NCBI GenBank assembly: GCA_028699795.1
Contig: JAQVTZ010000033.1
Location: 1-12,930, forward strand
Length of the DNA stretch: 12,930 nucleotides
Direction: 5' to 3'
Source of the DNA: Clostridia bacterium
GTDB lineage: Bacteria; Bacillota; Clostridia; Christensenellales; DTU072
In this document: in pieces, positions 1 to 7,323 of the stretch
Layout of the letters: each line of letters opens with the position of its first letter
How positions within the stretch are numbered: position 1 is the first letter of the stretch
Made by a program: the position numbers and the translations under genes
Notes under the pieces: model-generated
Database searches by the model: none
Told to the model about the DNA's origin: nothing
What the model saw: the letters and a program-made list of their open reading frames with translations, nothing else

Positions 1-54
<54 letters not shown>

Positions 55-213
55 ACGGCGTAAATTAAGTTAGATTTACTTGCCCCCTAGATGAACCAAA
101 CAGGGTGCAAAATTTATTTTAGTTTTCCTTAACCATCTATATTATGCAATAAAGTGGCTATTTATGGGGCTTTTAGAGCCTATTAGGAGTATATCTGTAT
201 ATTCACTTCACCC

Positions 214-252
214 TTAGGAGGCGGTCGCTCTATCCAACTGAGCTACGGAAAC
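214..252 (-). pseudogene. 5' half of a tRNA-Arg(CCT) gene, broken in the anticodon loop
   Basis: On the minus strand from 252 there is an acceptor 5' strand (GTTTCCG), TA, a complete D arm, the anticodon stem 5' strand ACCGC and the full loop CTCCTAA. The next bases are GGGTG instead of the required GCGGT, so the anticodon stem cannot close. No T arm or matching 3' acceptor strand (GTTTCCG on the plus strand) appears in the next 150 bases. The D arm and loop match the tRNA at 1-54 with 2 mismatches in 34 nt (213-246 against 15-48), but the acceptor strand differs, so it is not a simple duplication of that gene. It is most likely a tRNA remnant left by recombination at the anticodon loop, a known target of site-specific integrases; no integrase is visible here. 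Confidence 0.7.
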
Positions 253-351
253 ATCTATTTTGTTGCCCTTATAGGGTAGTTATGACTTTGCAATTATATA
301 ATATTTGGTCTTGAAATGCAATCTTTTCGACAGTGTGGTTAGGTAAAATGT
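253..351. other. AT-rich spacer without a recognisable gene
   Basis: The spacers at 55-213 and 253-351 contain no ORF with coding character and no further tRNA arms. Small inverted repeats (a GGCT/AGCC stem near 164-176, CCCT/AGGG near 267-277) are too short to call as terminators. I see no convincing promoter for the tRNA sequences. Confidence 0.5.
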
Positions 352-353
352 AT

Positions 354-394
354 AAAAAATGACAGCATATAGAACAACGCTATATGCTGTCATT
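354..394 (-). terminator. Intrinsic terminator of the small membrane-protein gene
   Basis: The arms at 358-372 and 380-394 are perfectly complementary over 15 bp, with a 7-nt loop (AACAACG at 373-379). On the minus strand the stem runs straight into a T-tract (354-359 is AAAAAA on plus). It starts 21 nt after the stop codon of the gene at 415-687. On plus the tract after the stem is only TAGTTTTAT, so activity is expected mainly on minus. Confidence 0.85.
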
Positions 395-414
395 AGTTTT
401 ATAGTTAGAAAGTG

Positions 415-687
415 TTAACGGTTGAGTAAATCTGCAATCGCTGCGAAACCGCCTATTGAAGTAATGACGATTGCCGCAATAATGACAATGAGTATGAAAA
501 AGCAGAAATAAGAGCGGGCAAAGCTTCTTCTTACAATATTGGAACTGCTGAAAGAGAATATCAGTAAAAATATCAGACCGATAACCGGGATACTAAAGAG
601 TATTTGATAAAAAAAGTATCCCCAAGCAGTAATAGGACGGTATTTGGGGGGAATGTGTTGGATTTCGTGTTTTTCTTGATTGTTCAT
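415..687 (-). CDS. Small conserved two-segment membrane protein of unknown function
   Basis: The 90-aa product has a polar N-terminus (about residues 1-20), then a PITAWGYFFYQILFSIP segment leading into a hydrophobic helix (about 22-46), a short polar stretch SSSNIVRRSFARSYFC (47-62) and a second hydrophobic helix (about 63-85). The pattern WGYF-x-YQ-x-LFSIP, then FSFSSSN-x-x-RR-x-FARSYFC, is one I associate with small membrane proteins common in clostridial genomes; their role is not established as far as I know. The ATG is preceded by AGAGG six bases upstream. It is a single-gene unit: extended -10 promoter at 717-725 and a strong terminator right after the stop. It is transcribed divergently from the sugar transporters. 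No enzymatic motif is visible. Confidence 0.75.
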   Translation of the reverse strand: MNNQEKHEIQHIPPKYRPITAWGYFFYQILFSIPVIGLIFLLIFSFSSSNIVRRSFARSYFCFFILIVIIAAIVITSIGGFAAIADLLNR

Positions 688-716
688 TTGTAACCTCTAA
701 ATTGTTTAGTGCTAAT

Positions 717-725
717 AGTATAACA
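717..725 (-). promoter_or_regulatory. Extended -10 promoter for the small membrane-protein gene
   Basis: On the minus strand the sequence reads TGT-TATACT, a TGn extended -10 with 5 of 6 consensus bases, about 30 nt upstream of the ATG at 687. No good -35 lies 17 nt further upstream, which extended -10 promoters tolerate. Confidence 0.5.
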
Positions 726-805
726 TGTTTTGTGGCTTGCTACTAATCATTTTGATGTAAAAACCATAGTCTACATTTATTTGCGACTCTTTTTTGGGGG
801 AATAA

Positions 806-834
806 TTGCAAAATTCAATCACCTATGCTATGAT
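806..834 (+). promoter_or_regulatory. Sigma-A-type promoter for the transporter pair
   Basis: TTGCAA (806-811) and TATGAT (829-834) are separated by exactly 17 nt, a close match to TTGACA-17-TATAAT. Transcription would start near 841, giving a leader of about 145 nt before the ATG at 986. The leader contains no recognisable riboswitch or terminator. I did not find a CcpA-type cre site in it. Confidence 0.6.
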
Positions 835-985
835 AGGTTTGTTAAAAAAAAGGCTAATTATGGGTTTCTTACTAGTGCCACATGGGTATTTTGTCTCCTC
901 TTATCCCTATGTAGAGACCCCTAATAAGAATAATAGCATTTTGCTATATATATAATTATACTATCGTTATTTGCCAGAGAGTGAA

Positions 986-2359
986 ATGAAGCTGAATATA
1001 AAGAATACCATATATGCCTCGCTTGCATTCGGATGGATTACAATTTTTTGGTTTGGATACGATAACCTCATCCAGACAATCAATATAGCAACCTTTGGTC
1101 TGAGAACACCGATTTCGGGGTTGATTCTTGCGATAGACAATATATTGGGGCTTCTTGTTCTGCCCGTTTTCGGGTGGCTGTCCGACCGAAGCAAAAGCCG
1201 ATTGGGGAAACGCACGCCATATATTTTGGCAGGAACATTGCTTTCTATGGTCGGATTGTTTTTTGTGGGATTTTTTGCGCATAATCAAAACCTCACGGGG
1301 TATCTTATCGCGCTGGTTGTGACGCTGTTCGGCATGGCCGCATACCGCTCTCCCGCGCTTTCTTTGGTGCCTGACATTACACCCGAGCCCCTAAGAAGCA
1401 AAGCAAACGCCGTTTCCAACCTTGTAAGCGCATTATTTAACCTTTTGGCGGTCGCATTGGTAACGCCTTTTCTTGTACAGAACTATATCGAGAATAATAA
1501 TTATTTCCCGATTATCATCGGTATTGTTGTAAGTACATTTGTAACGGTAGGGTTTTTCTTGTGGAAAGTGAAAGAAAACAAGTTGCTTGCAGACCTCGAT
1601 AAGCAATTGCAGGTGTGCAGCTTACCCGAAAACAAAGAGAAAGAAGTGTGCAACACGCCTTCGTTGCGGGACACATGTGACAAAAAAGCACGCCTTAGGA
1701 ATAAACTCCTGTTGCTTACGACAATCTTTTTCTTTTATATGGCATACAACGCGCTTGTTTCGAACTTTACCAATTACGCCCATTATGTGCTGAATTTGGA
1801 ATTTCGCTCGTTACCGCTGATTGTTGTTATGGGAGGCGCGATTGTAGGATTCGCGCTTACTCCAAAATTTACAAAAATTCTAGGGCGCAAAAAAACGATT
1901 TTTGCAGGCTTTATTATTATGATAACCGCGTTTTTAGTGGCGACCTTGCTTATTTTGCCGTATGTAAACCGTATGCCGACACTAATTTCTAACATTATTA
2001 TGAATATTTGCTTTGCCGTCGCAGGGTTTGGATACGGATTTGTCATGGTAAACATCTATCCGATGTTTTTGGAGTTCAGCGGAACTGCGAAAGTGGGACA
2101 GGGTACGGGAATATTCGCGATGGCAATGACGGTTGCAATGGTCATAACCCCTGTATTGTCGGGGATGCTGATCGAACAGCTCGGTATCCTGACAGGAAGT
2201 ACCTATTCTACAACAATAGGCTCGGTAGTCATAACAAACTTCGGCGATTACCGCGCGTTGATACCTTATAGCATCGTCAATCTTGTGTTTGGTGCGATAG
2301 CGATACTGTTCGTAAAAACACCGTCTCAAGCATTGCATAACAAGGACATTACACCATAA
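986..2359 (+). CDS. MFS sugar transporter, SLC45/sucrose-type subfamily
   Basis: The 457-aa protein is an integral membrane carrier with about 12 hydrophobic segments split by a charged central loop (about 194-240), as in the major facilitator superfamily. The loop-2/3 signature GWLSDRSKSRLGKRTPYI lies at 63-80, and PDITPEPLRSKAN at 129-141 matches the conserved stretch of bacterial SLC45-like carriers, which import sugars such as sucrose or other glucosides with protons. The substrate cannot be read from the sequence. The central loop holds three cysteines (211, 222, 231), which is uncommon. I chose ATG 986 because AGAGAG sits 6-11 nt upstream; the frame is open to a TTG at 971, which lacks a ribosome binding site. 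A second transporter gene follows after 43 nt, so the two probably share the promoter at 806-834. Confidence 0.85.
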   Translation: MKLNIKNTIYASLAFGWITIFWFGYDNLIQTINIATFGLRTPISGLILAIDNILGLLVLPVFGWLSDRSKSRLGKRTPYILAGTLLSMVGLFFVGFFAHNQNLTGYLIALVVTLFGMAAYRSPALSLVPDITPEPLRSKANAVSNLVSALFNLLAVALVTPFLVQNYIENNNYFPIIIGIVVSTFVTVGFFLWKVKENKLLADLDKQLQVCSLPENKEKEVCNTPSLRDTCDKKARLRNKLLLLTTIFFFYMAYNALVSNFTNYAHYVLNLEFRSLPLIVVMGGAIVGFALTPKFTKILGRKKTIFAGFIIMITAFLVATLLILPYVNRMPTLISNIIMNICFAVAGFGYGFVMVNIYPMFLEFSGTAKVGQGTGIFAMAMTVAMVITPVLSGMLIEQLGILTGSTYSTTIGSVVITNFGDYRALIPYSIVNLVFGAIAILFVKTPSQALHNKDITP

Positions 2360-2402
2360 AATACAAGATCTGTAACAAATGAAAACTGCAAGGTGGTATA
2401 CC

Positions 2403-3899
2403 ATGAAAGAAGAGAACTATGGCGCAGCCTTAAGTTGTAACAACAGAATTGCTCCGGAAGACAGAATCCCGTTTGGCGAAAAAGTTATTTACGGCGCCGC
2501 CGATTTATTCGGAGGCGGACAGGCTACCATGCTGTCGCTGTTGCTGCTGGTTTTCTTTACCGATATTATAGGCATCACCGCCGCATATGCCGGTACTATT
2601 ATATTGGTGTCTAAGTTATGGGACGCTTTTTCGGACCCTTGTTGCGGTATTGTCTCGGACAATTTAAGAACAAAAATGGGACGCCGCAAGCCTTTTATGA
2701 TTTTGGGCGGTTTACTGATTCCGCCCGCTCTTGCATTTCTTTTTGCGCCGATACAAAATTTGGGCTCCGAAGCGGCAAAAATAGCGTTTGCCGCGATTGC
2801 CTATGTGGCGTATTGCACGGTGTCTACCGTATCCCAAGTGCCGTATATGTCTATGAGTTCCGATATCTCTTCCGATTACCGCGAAAGAAATAAAGCGAAT
2901 ACCATCAAGCTTATATTTGATATGCTTGCCGCGGCAATTTGTTATCTGGTACCAAGTATGGTATTCGATATGCTCAAAAACGGCACACTGTCGCAAACGG
3001 CATTTTATTTCATTATTGTATTCGGGTTCGGCGCGCTGTTTGCGGTACCGATGGTTGTCGCAGGATTCAAAATTAAAGAAAGAACGCCATATCCGCTAGA
3101 AAAGTCCCGTTTTGACTTTAACGGCTGGTTTAAATCGTTAAGGGTAAAATCGTTTAAATATCACATTCTCATGTATATAGGCGCGTTCTTGAGTATGGAT
3201 TTAATCTCTAATTTAGCAATCTTTTATGTGGGAAATGTACTGAGAGGGGTAGAACTGTTCGGCCGCGAAATCGGTACCGTCTTTATTATCGCGCCCATGA
3301 TGGTGATTGCGGGTATTTCGGTGCCGTTATACTATTTTATTATGCAGAAAACAACAAAGCAATTTGCTTACAGAATGGGGATTCCACTTTATATTCTCGG
3401 CGTGGTGGGACTTGCCCTCTACCAAACAAGCTGGCCCTCTGTGTTGGTAATCGTTGCGGCGGCCTTGATGGGAATCGGTTTGGGCGGCGCGCAAATGATG
3501 CCATGGATTGTATTTCCCGATACGGTGGATGTGGCGGAGCTCAAGCTCGGCTACCGTCCTACGGGCAACTTCAGCGGTATTATGACTTTTTCACGCAAGG
3601 TATCTACCGCAGTGGCAATCCAGCTGGTTGGCGCGGGGTTGTCTTTGGCGGGATATCAATCGGCAACCGCGGGAGAAGTCATTCAACAAGGGCCCGCGGT
3701 ACTGCTTGCGATAAGAATTATGCTGGGCGTATCCGTCACATTGTTTCTTATCATGGGTTTTTATGCCTCCTTAAAATATAAGGTAAACAATAAGAAACTG
3801 CAACGAATACGCTATTTTAATGAGATGAATCGGGCAGACGAAGAACTTACCGAAGAAGAGCAGGAAGAGAAAACAGCGTTAATAAGGGAGTTGGCGTAA
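2403..3899 (+). CDS. GPH-family (MelB-like) sugar:cation symporter
   Basis: The 498-aa product belongs to the glycoside-pentoside-hexuronide:cation symporter family (MFS_2). About 12 membrane segments are visible. Helix II carries W73-D74-A-F-S-D78-P, matching WDAxxDP of MelB, whose two aspartates (D55, D59) bind the coupling cation; GRRKPF follows at 93-98, where MelB has its loop-2/3 motif. It should import a glycoside or sugar with Na+ or H+. The cytoplasmic tail (about 472-498) is rich in Glu. ATG 2403 was chosen because AAGGTGG lies 7 nt upstream; an in-frame ATG at 2379 has no such site. It differs in subfamily from the preceding transporter, so the pair is not a recent tandem duplication. 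No glycosidase or kinase gene is adjacent in the window. I see no clear terminator after the stop. Confidence 0.88.
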   Translation: MKEENYGAALSCNNRIAPEDRIPFGEKVIYGAADLFGGGQATMLSLLLLVFFTDIIGITAAYAGTIILVSKLWDAFSDPCCGIVSDNLRTKMGRRKPFMILGGLLIPPALAFLFAPIQNLGSEAAKIAFAAIAYVAYCTVSTVSQVPYMSMSSDISSDYRERNKANTIKLIFDMLAAAICYLVPSMVFDMLKNGTLSQTAFYFIIVFGFGALFAVPMVVAGFKIKERTPYPLEKSRFDFNGWFKSLRVKSFKYHILMYIGAFLSMDLISNLAIFYVGNVLRGVELFGREIGTVFIIAPMMVIAGISVPLYYFIMQKTTKQFAYRMGIPLYILGVVGLALYQTSWPSVLVIVAAALMGIGLGGAQMMPWIVFPDTVDVAELKLGYRPTGNFSGIMTFSRKVSTAVAIQLVGAGLSLAGYQSATAGEVIQQGPAVLLAIRIMLGVSVTLFLIMGFYASLKYKVNNKKLQRIRYFNEMNRADEELTEEEQEEKTALIRELA

Positions 3900-3991
3900 A
3901 GTTCATGTTATCTATTCCATAACTCCACACTTCGCACACGGCCCATTGTTTTTGCGTATATCGTGTTTATTTGATATTTTTTGTCGATATT

Positions 3992-4021
3992 GTGACTGAC
4001 AGGGGCATCTTCCTCTATAAT
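3992..4021 (+). promoter_or_regulatory. Promoter in front of the 115-aa gene and the dnaG-rpoD series
   Basis: A perfect TATAAT (4016-4021) is preceded after 18 nt by GTGACT (3992-3997; TGAC matches the -35 core). The start of transcription would be near 4028, leaving a leader of about 20 nt with AGGAG. It is the best promoter upstream of dnaG in the window. Confidence 0.6.
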
Positions 4022-4038
4022 CAAAACTACGATTATAG
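4015..4038. promoter_or_regulatory. Palindrome overlapping the -10 element, possible operator
   Basis: CTATAATC (4015-4022) and GATTATAG (4031-4038) form a perfect 8-bp inverted repeat with an 8-nt spacer, so the arm centres are 16 bp apart, about one and a half helical turns. The left arm contains the TATAAT box; the right arm runs into the AGGAG ribosome binding site. Because the predicted RNA start (about 4028) lies between the arms, an RNA hairpin is unlikely and a protein-binding operator is the better reading. No known regulator's consensus is recognised. Confidence 0.45.
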
Positions 4039-4047
4039 GAGAAAAAA

Positions 4048-4395
4048 ATGTCTACAAAAACAACAAGCGATTATAAGATGATTATCAAAAGCGCAAAAAC
4101 CAGAATGTTAAAAAACGACTATGCCGAAGCCAAGAAGTTTTACCGTTTGGGTTTGAACAACACTTGTTATAGGGTAAACAGTCATAGCCTCACGAAGGAA
4201 GAGATCGGGGGGCTATGTGACAAAATCAGCGAAATCGAAAGCGGTAACGAGGCCGTATTCGCAATAGGAAAACTGGTGGACAACGAAGTGCTTGCCAAAC
4301 TGAGCGAAAGCGAACAAGAGCGTTATGTATTGGAAATTGCGCGGCTTTACAGGGAATTAAGAGATAAGCTGAAAGCAAACAAGATGATCCTGTAA
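4048..4395 (+). CDS. 115-aa protein of unknown function, first gene of the dnaG-rpoD series
   Basis: I do not recognise the family. The product is soluble, highly charged and mostly helical, with no signal peptide or membrane segment. Residues about 18-35 (MLKNDYAEAKKFYRLGL) resemble a half TPR unit, but no second copy is seen. The C-terminal third (about 80-112) looks like an amphipathic helix rich in Glu, Arg and Lys. Two cysteines (about 40 and 57) do not form a metal motif. AGGAG six bases before the ATG and coding-type codon use support a real gene. It lies between the promoter/palindrome at 3992-4038 and dnaG, 105 nt upstream of the latter, and is probably transcribed with it. Other low-GC Gram-positive bacteria often have other genes (such as dgt) at this place. 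Confidence 0.7.
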   Translation: MSTKTTSDYKMIIKSAKTRMLKNDYAEAKKFYRLGLNNTCYRVNSHSLTKEEIGGLCDKISEIESGNEAVFAIGKLVDNEVLAKLSESEQERYVLEIARLYRELRDKLKANKMIL

Positions 4396-4489
4396 AGGGA
4401 ACCATTTTGTCGAAGAACTACAAATTTTTCCGTACAATAAGGAATAGCGATAGGTTTTATCGTATTTATATATATCCAATCTTATAAAT

Positions 4490-4503
4490 GGAGATAAACC
4501 ATA
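4490..4503 (+). promoter_or_regulatory. dnaG: Ribosome binding site and ATA start codon of dnaG
   Basis: GGAG at 4490-4493 is followed after 7 nt by ATA at 4501-4503. The primase frame is closed by a TAA at 4495-4497 and contains no ATG, GTG or TTG until codon 50, which lies inside the zinc-binding domain. ATA is thus the only plausible start: it reads (M)AVFSESW and needs one base change to be ATG. The nearby ATG at 4488 is in another frame and overlaps the GGAG. Confidence 0.65.
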
Positions 4504-6258
4504 GCTGTTTTTTCGGAGAGCTGGCGCGAACGGCTCCTTGCAAATTCCGATATCGTCGAAATTATTTCGCAATTCCTGTATCTCGAAAAGAGAGGCGGGA
4601 AGTATTGGGCGTGTTGTCCTTTTCACCACGAAAAGACGCCCTCTTTTGTGGTAAACGCAAACGAACAATACTATCATTGTTTCGGGTGCGGGGTGTCCGG
4701 CAATGTTGTTACCTTTCTTATGGAGCACGAGCGCATGGAGTACAGCGAGGCCATGGAGTGGCTTGCAAGGCGCGCGGGAATGGAGTTGCCCCAAGAAGAG
4801 ACCGAGGAAGAACGCAGGGCGAGGGCAGAACGCGATAAGGCGTTGGAAGTGATGAAGCTTGCCGCAAGGTTCTATTTTGATAACCTCAAAAAACCCGAGG
4901 GAAAACCCGCAATAGATTACATACGCCAGAGAGGCCTGAGCGAGTCGACAGTCGTCGAGTTTGGCATGGGATACTCTACGGATTTTACTTCTTTGCCAGA
5001 CTATTTTTCAAAAAAAGGTTACGATACCAAAACCCTCAAAAATGCCTGTCTGGTATCTCAAAACGATGAGGGCAGAATAATCGATTTTTTCGGCGGAAGA
5101 CTTATAATACCGATTATTAACGCAAGGGATCAGGTAATAGGTTTCGGCGGCAGGACTCTCGAAAAAGACAGGATGCCTAAGTATAAAAACTCGGCGGGTA
5201 CGCTGCTGTTCGACAAGCGCAAAACGCTGTTCGGTATCAATTTAATAAAAAAACTTCAGCAAGCGGAAACCGTGAACGATATTATTTTGGTAGAAGGCTA
5301 TATGGATGTCATCAGCCTCAGACAGGCGGGTATAAAAAACGCAGTGGCGTCTATGGGAACATCTCTGACGGTAGAACAGTGCAAAGAGCTTCGCAAATAT
5401 ACCAATGTCGTGTTTGTGTCTTATGATGGGGATGCCGCAGGACAGATGGCCACTTGGCGAAGTCTCGACCTGCTTGCGAGAGCAGGGCTAGAGGTACGGG
5501 TGCTTACCATGCCCGAAGGGCTAGACCCCGACGATACTGTCAAAAAAGAGGGGCGCGAAGGTTATTTATTATATAAAAATGCCGCCTTGCCGCTTATCGA
5601 TTTTAAACTGAAGTCTTTATCGAAAAGATACAACCTCAATACAGCGGACGGCAAAAACAAGTTTGCCAATGCGACTTTGGGCATTTTGTCCGCCCTTGAC
5701 CCGATCGCCAAAGACCTTTATGTTAAAGAGGTGTCTAAGCTGTCCGGGCTCAGCGCGGAATCAATTGCCAATTCTTTATCTGCCGAACTCGAAAAAAGAG
5801 CGAGACGCGCTCCCGTTGCCGAGACAAAGAAAGAAAATGCCGCCCAAATCACTGATAACAATGCGCGTATTGTTGCGGCGAGATTTTTACTTGCATCCGT
5901 GTTTTCGGCAAAGGATTATGTTAAGATAACCGACATCAAAGACGAATATTTTGATTTTGAACCTCATAAAGAAATCGCCGCTTATGTCAAAAAATGCATC
6001 GAAAAAAGAGAACCACCCAAAATAGGGGCGTTATTCGATTTTGTAGAAGACAAAAGCGAAATCGAGCGCATCACCGAAGCGATGAGTTCAGTTCCCGTAT
6101 CCCAAGCCGAAGATTATTATATAAAATGTATCCAAACATTAGAAAAAAGCGGTTTACAAAAAAAGAAAGCGGAGCTTCTAGAAAAGATAAAAATCTCAAG
6201 TGATATAAAAGAACAACAGTTATTAAAAGAAGAATTACTTAAACTAATACGGAGGTAA
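4501..6258 (+). CDS. dnaG: DNA primase DnaG, apparent ATA start
   Basis: DnaG makes the RNA primers for chromosome replication and works with the DnaB helicase. From ATA 4501 the protein has 585 residues, a normal length. The N-terminal CHC2 zinc domain has C39, H42, C60 and C63. The core contains VIGFGGR (212-218) and the Toprim fold with EGYMD (E265, D269) and D309-G-D311, the same numbers as the catalytic residues of E. coli DnaG, plus LDPDD at 341-345. This agreement supports the full-length start; beginning at the GTG of codon 50 would delete the first zinc ligands C39 and H42. The region after about 400 is the helical helicase-binding domain. rpoD starts 3 nt after the stop, with its GGAGG inside the last codons of dnaG, so the two are coupled. 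The weak hairpin at 4448-4462 in the leader is of unknown relevance. Confidence 0.95.
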   Translation: MAVFSESWRERLLANSDIVEIISQFLYLEKRGGKYWACCPFHHEKTPSFVVNANEQYYHCFGCGVSGNVVTFLMEHERMEYSEAMEWLARRAGMELPQEETEEERRARAERDKALEVMKLAARFYFDNLKKPEGKPAIDYIRQRGLSESTVVEFGMGYSTDFTSLPDYFSKKGYDTKTLKNACLVSQNDEGRIIDFFGGRLIIPIINARDQVIGFGGRTLEKDRMPKYKNSAGTLLFDKRKTLFGINLIKKLQQAETVNDIILVEGYMDVISLRQAGIKNAVASMGTSLTVEQCKELRKYTNVVFVSYDGDAAGQMATWRSLDLLARAGLEVRVLTMPEGLDPDDTVKKEGREGYLLYKNAALPLIDFKLKSLSKRYNLNTADGKNKFANATLGILSALDPIAKDLYVKEVSKLSGLSAESIANSLSAELEKRARRAPVAETKKENAAQITDNNARIVAARFLLASVFSAKDYVKITDIKDEYFDFEPHKEIAAYVKKCIEKREPPKIGALFDFVEDKSEIERITEAMSSVPVSQAEDYYIKCIQTLEKSGLQKKKAELLEKIKISSDIKEQQLLKEELLKLIRR

Positions 6259-6261
6259 ACA

Positions 6262-7323
6262 ATGCCCGACAAAGAAACAAGAGTAAAAAATGAGATTGCC
6301 AAACTGGTAGAAGTATATAAGAACCAGAAAAGCGTGAGCGACGAAGAACTTCTTAACAAAATTGACAAACTCGGTTTTGATCCCGCCGATATAGAAAACC
6401 TTTATAAAACGCTGGAAGAAAACGGAATTACCGTAATCGAACAGGCGGTATCCAAAAACGATCAGCTGATTCAGAAGATTATGAGCGAAGTCAATATAGA
6501 CGATTCGGTCAAAATGTATCTAAAGGATATCGGCAGAGTGCCTCTTTTAACCGCAGAAGAAGAGATTTCTATTGCAAAACAAATGGGAGAGGGCGACGAG
6601 GACGCCAAAAACAAACTCATCAATGCGAACCTTCGTTTGGTGGTAAGCATCGCAAAACGCTATGTGGGCAGAGGGATGCAATTTTTAGACCTTATCCAAG
6701 AGGGCAATTTGGGCTTGATGAAAGCAGTCGATAAGTTCGATTATACCAAAGGCTTTAAGTTTTCAACTTACGCCACTTGGTGGATTCGACAGGCGATTAC
6801 AAGATCTATTGCAGACCAAGCTCGTACAATTCGCATTCCCGTCCATATGGTGGAAACAATCAATAAATTGGTGAAAGTATCCAGACTTTTGTTGCAACAG
6901 CTGGGCAGAGAACCTACGCAAGCGGAAATCGCGGAAGCGATGGGTATTACGGAGAACCGTGTCATCGAAATACAAAAAATAGCGCAAGACCCCGTTTCAT
7001 TGGAAACACCGATTGGCGAAGAAGACGACAGCCATTTGGGAGATTTTATAGAAGATACCAATGTGACCGCGCCTATCGATGCGGCCGAAGCCAAGATGCT
7101 GAAAGAACAGGTAGAAGAAATACTCAATACCCTTGCCCCCCGTGAGGCGATGGTGCTTATCCTGCGTTACGGGTTGCGCGACAACCGCCCCCGCACGCTG
7201 GAAGAGGTGGGCAAAGTATTTAATGTGACCCGTGAAAGAATACGCCAGATAGAGGCAAAGGCGTTGCGCCGCCTCAAGAACCCCAATAAAACCAAAAAAT
7301 TGCGTGACTTTTTGGACAAATGA
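6262..7323 (+). CDS. rpoD: Primary RNA polymerase sigma factor (RpoD/SigA)
   Basis: This 353-aa housekeeping sigma-70 factor directs RNA polymerase to promoters of the TTGACA/TATAAT type seen in this window. A short region 1.1-like helical domain (about 1-60) is followed by region 1.2 (about 80-110), region 2 with NLRLVVSIAKRYVGRG (123-138) and the -10-reading stretch STYATWWIRQAITR (168-181), region 3 (about 196-265) and region 4.2 with TLEEVGKVFNVTRERIRQIE (312-331), the -35-binding helix-turn-helix. The length is typical of Gram-positive SigA and lacks the large insert of proteobacterial RpoD. GGAGG lies 6 nt upstream of the ATG, within the end of dnaG. The stop codon overlaps the start of trmK as ATGA. 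Confidence 0.97.
   Translation: MPDKETRVKNEIAKLVEVYKNQKSVSDEELLNKIDKLGFDPADIENLYKTLEENGITVIEQAVSKNDQLIQKIMSEVNIDDSVKMYLKDIGRVPLLTAEEEISIAKQMGEGDEDAKNKLINANLRLVVSIAKRYVGRGMQFLDLIQEGNLGLMKAVDKFDYTKGFKFSTYATWWIRQAITRSIADQARTIRIPVHMVETINKLVKVSRLLLQQLGREPTQAEIAEAMGITENRVIEIQKIAQDPVSLETPIGEEDDSHLGDFIEDTNVTAPIDAAEAKMLKEQVEEILNTLAPREAMVLILRYGLRDNRPRTLEEVGKVFNVTRERIRQIEAKALRRLKNPNKTKKLRDFLDK

Larger units (their letters stand above)
688..985. other. Divergent intergenic region
   Basis: This AT-rich stretch separates the minus-strand membrane-protein gene from the plus-strand transporters and carries the promoters described at 717-725 and 806-834. The open frame at 730-924 (64 codons) has no ribosome binding site, contains the promoter and looks non-coding. 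Confidence 0.5.

Noticed and set aside
214..252. tRNA interrupted by a group I intron in the anticodon loop
   Set aside because: Such introns are known in tRNA-Arg(CCT), but no 3' exon (anticodon stem, T arm) follows and there is no room for the intron core before the next tRNA.
730..924. Plus-strand open frame of 64 codons
   Set aside because: No ribosome binding site, composition not coding-like, and it contains the promoter at 806-834.
971..985. TTG start for the first transporter
   Set aside because: No ribosome binding site precedes it, while ATG 986 has AGAGAG at proper distance.
4448..4462. Hairpin CGATA-GGTTT-TATCG in the dnaG leader
   Set aside because: Only 5 bp in AT-rich sequence, with no T-tract; easily due to chance.
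4488..4838. Plus-strand open frame starting at the ATG just before dnaG
   Set aside because: It overlaps dnaG in another frame, its product resembles no protein, and the GGAG lies at its own start rather than upstream. Only the primase frame shows conserved motifs.
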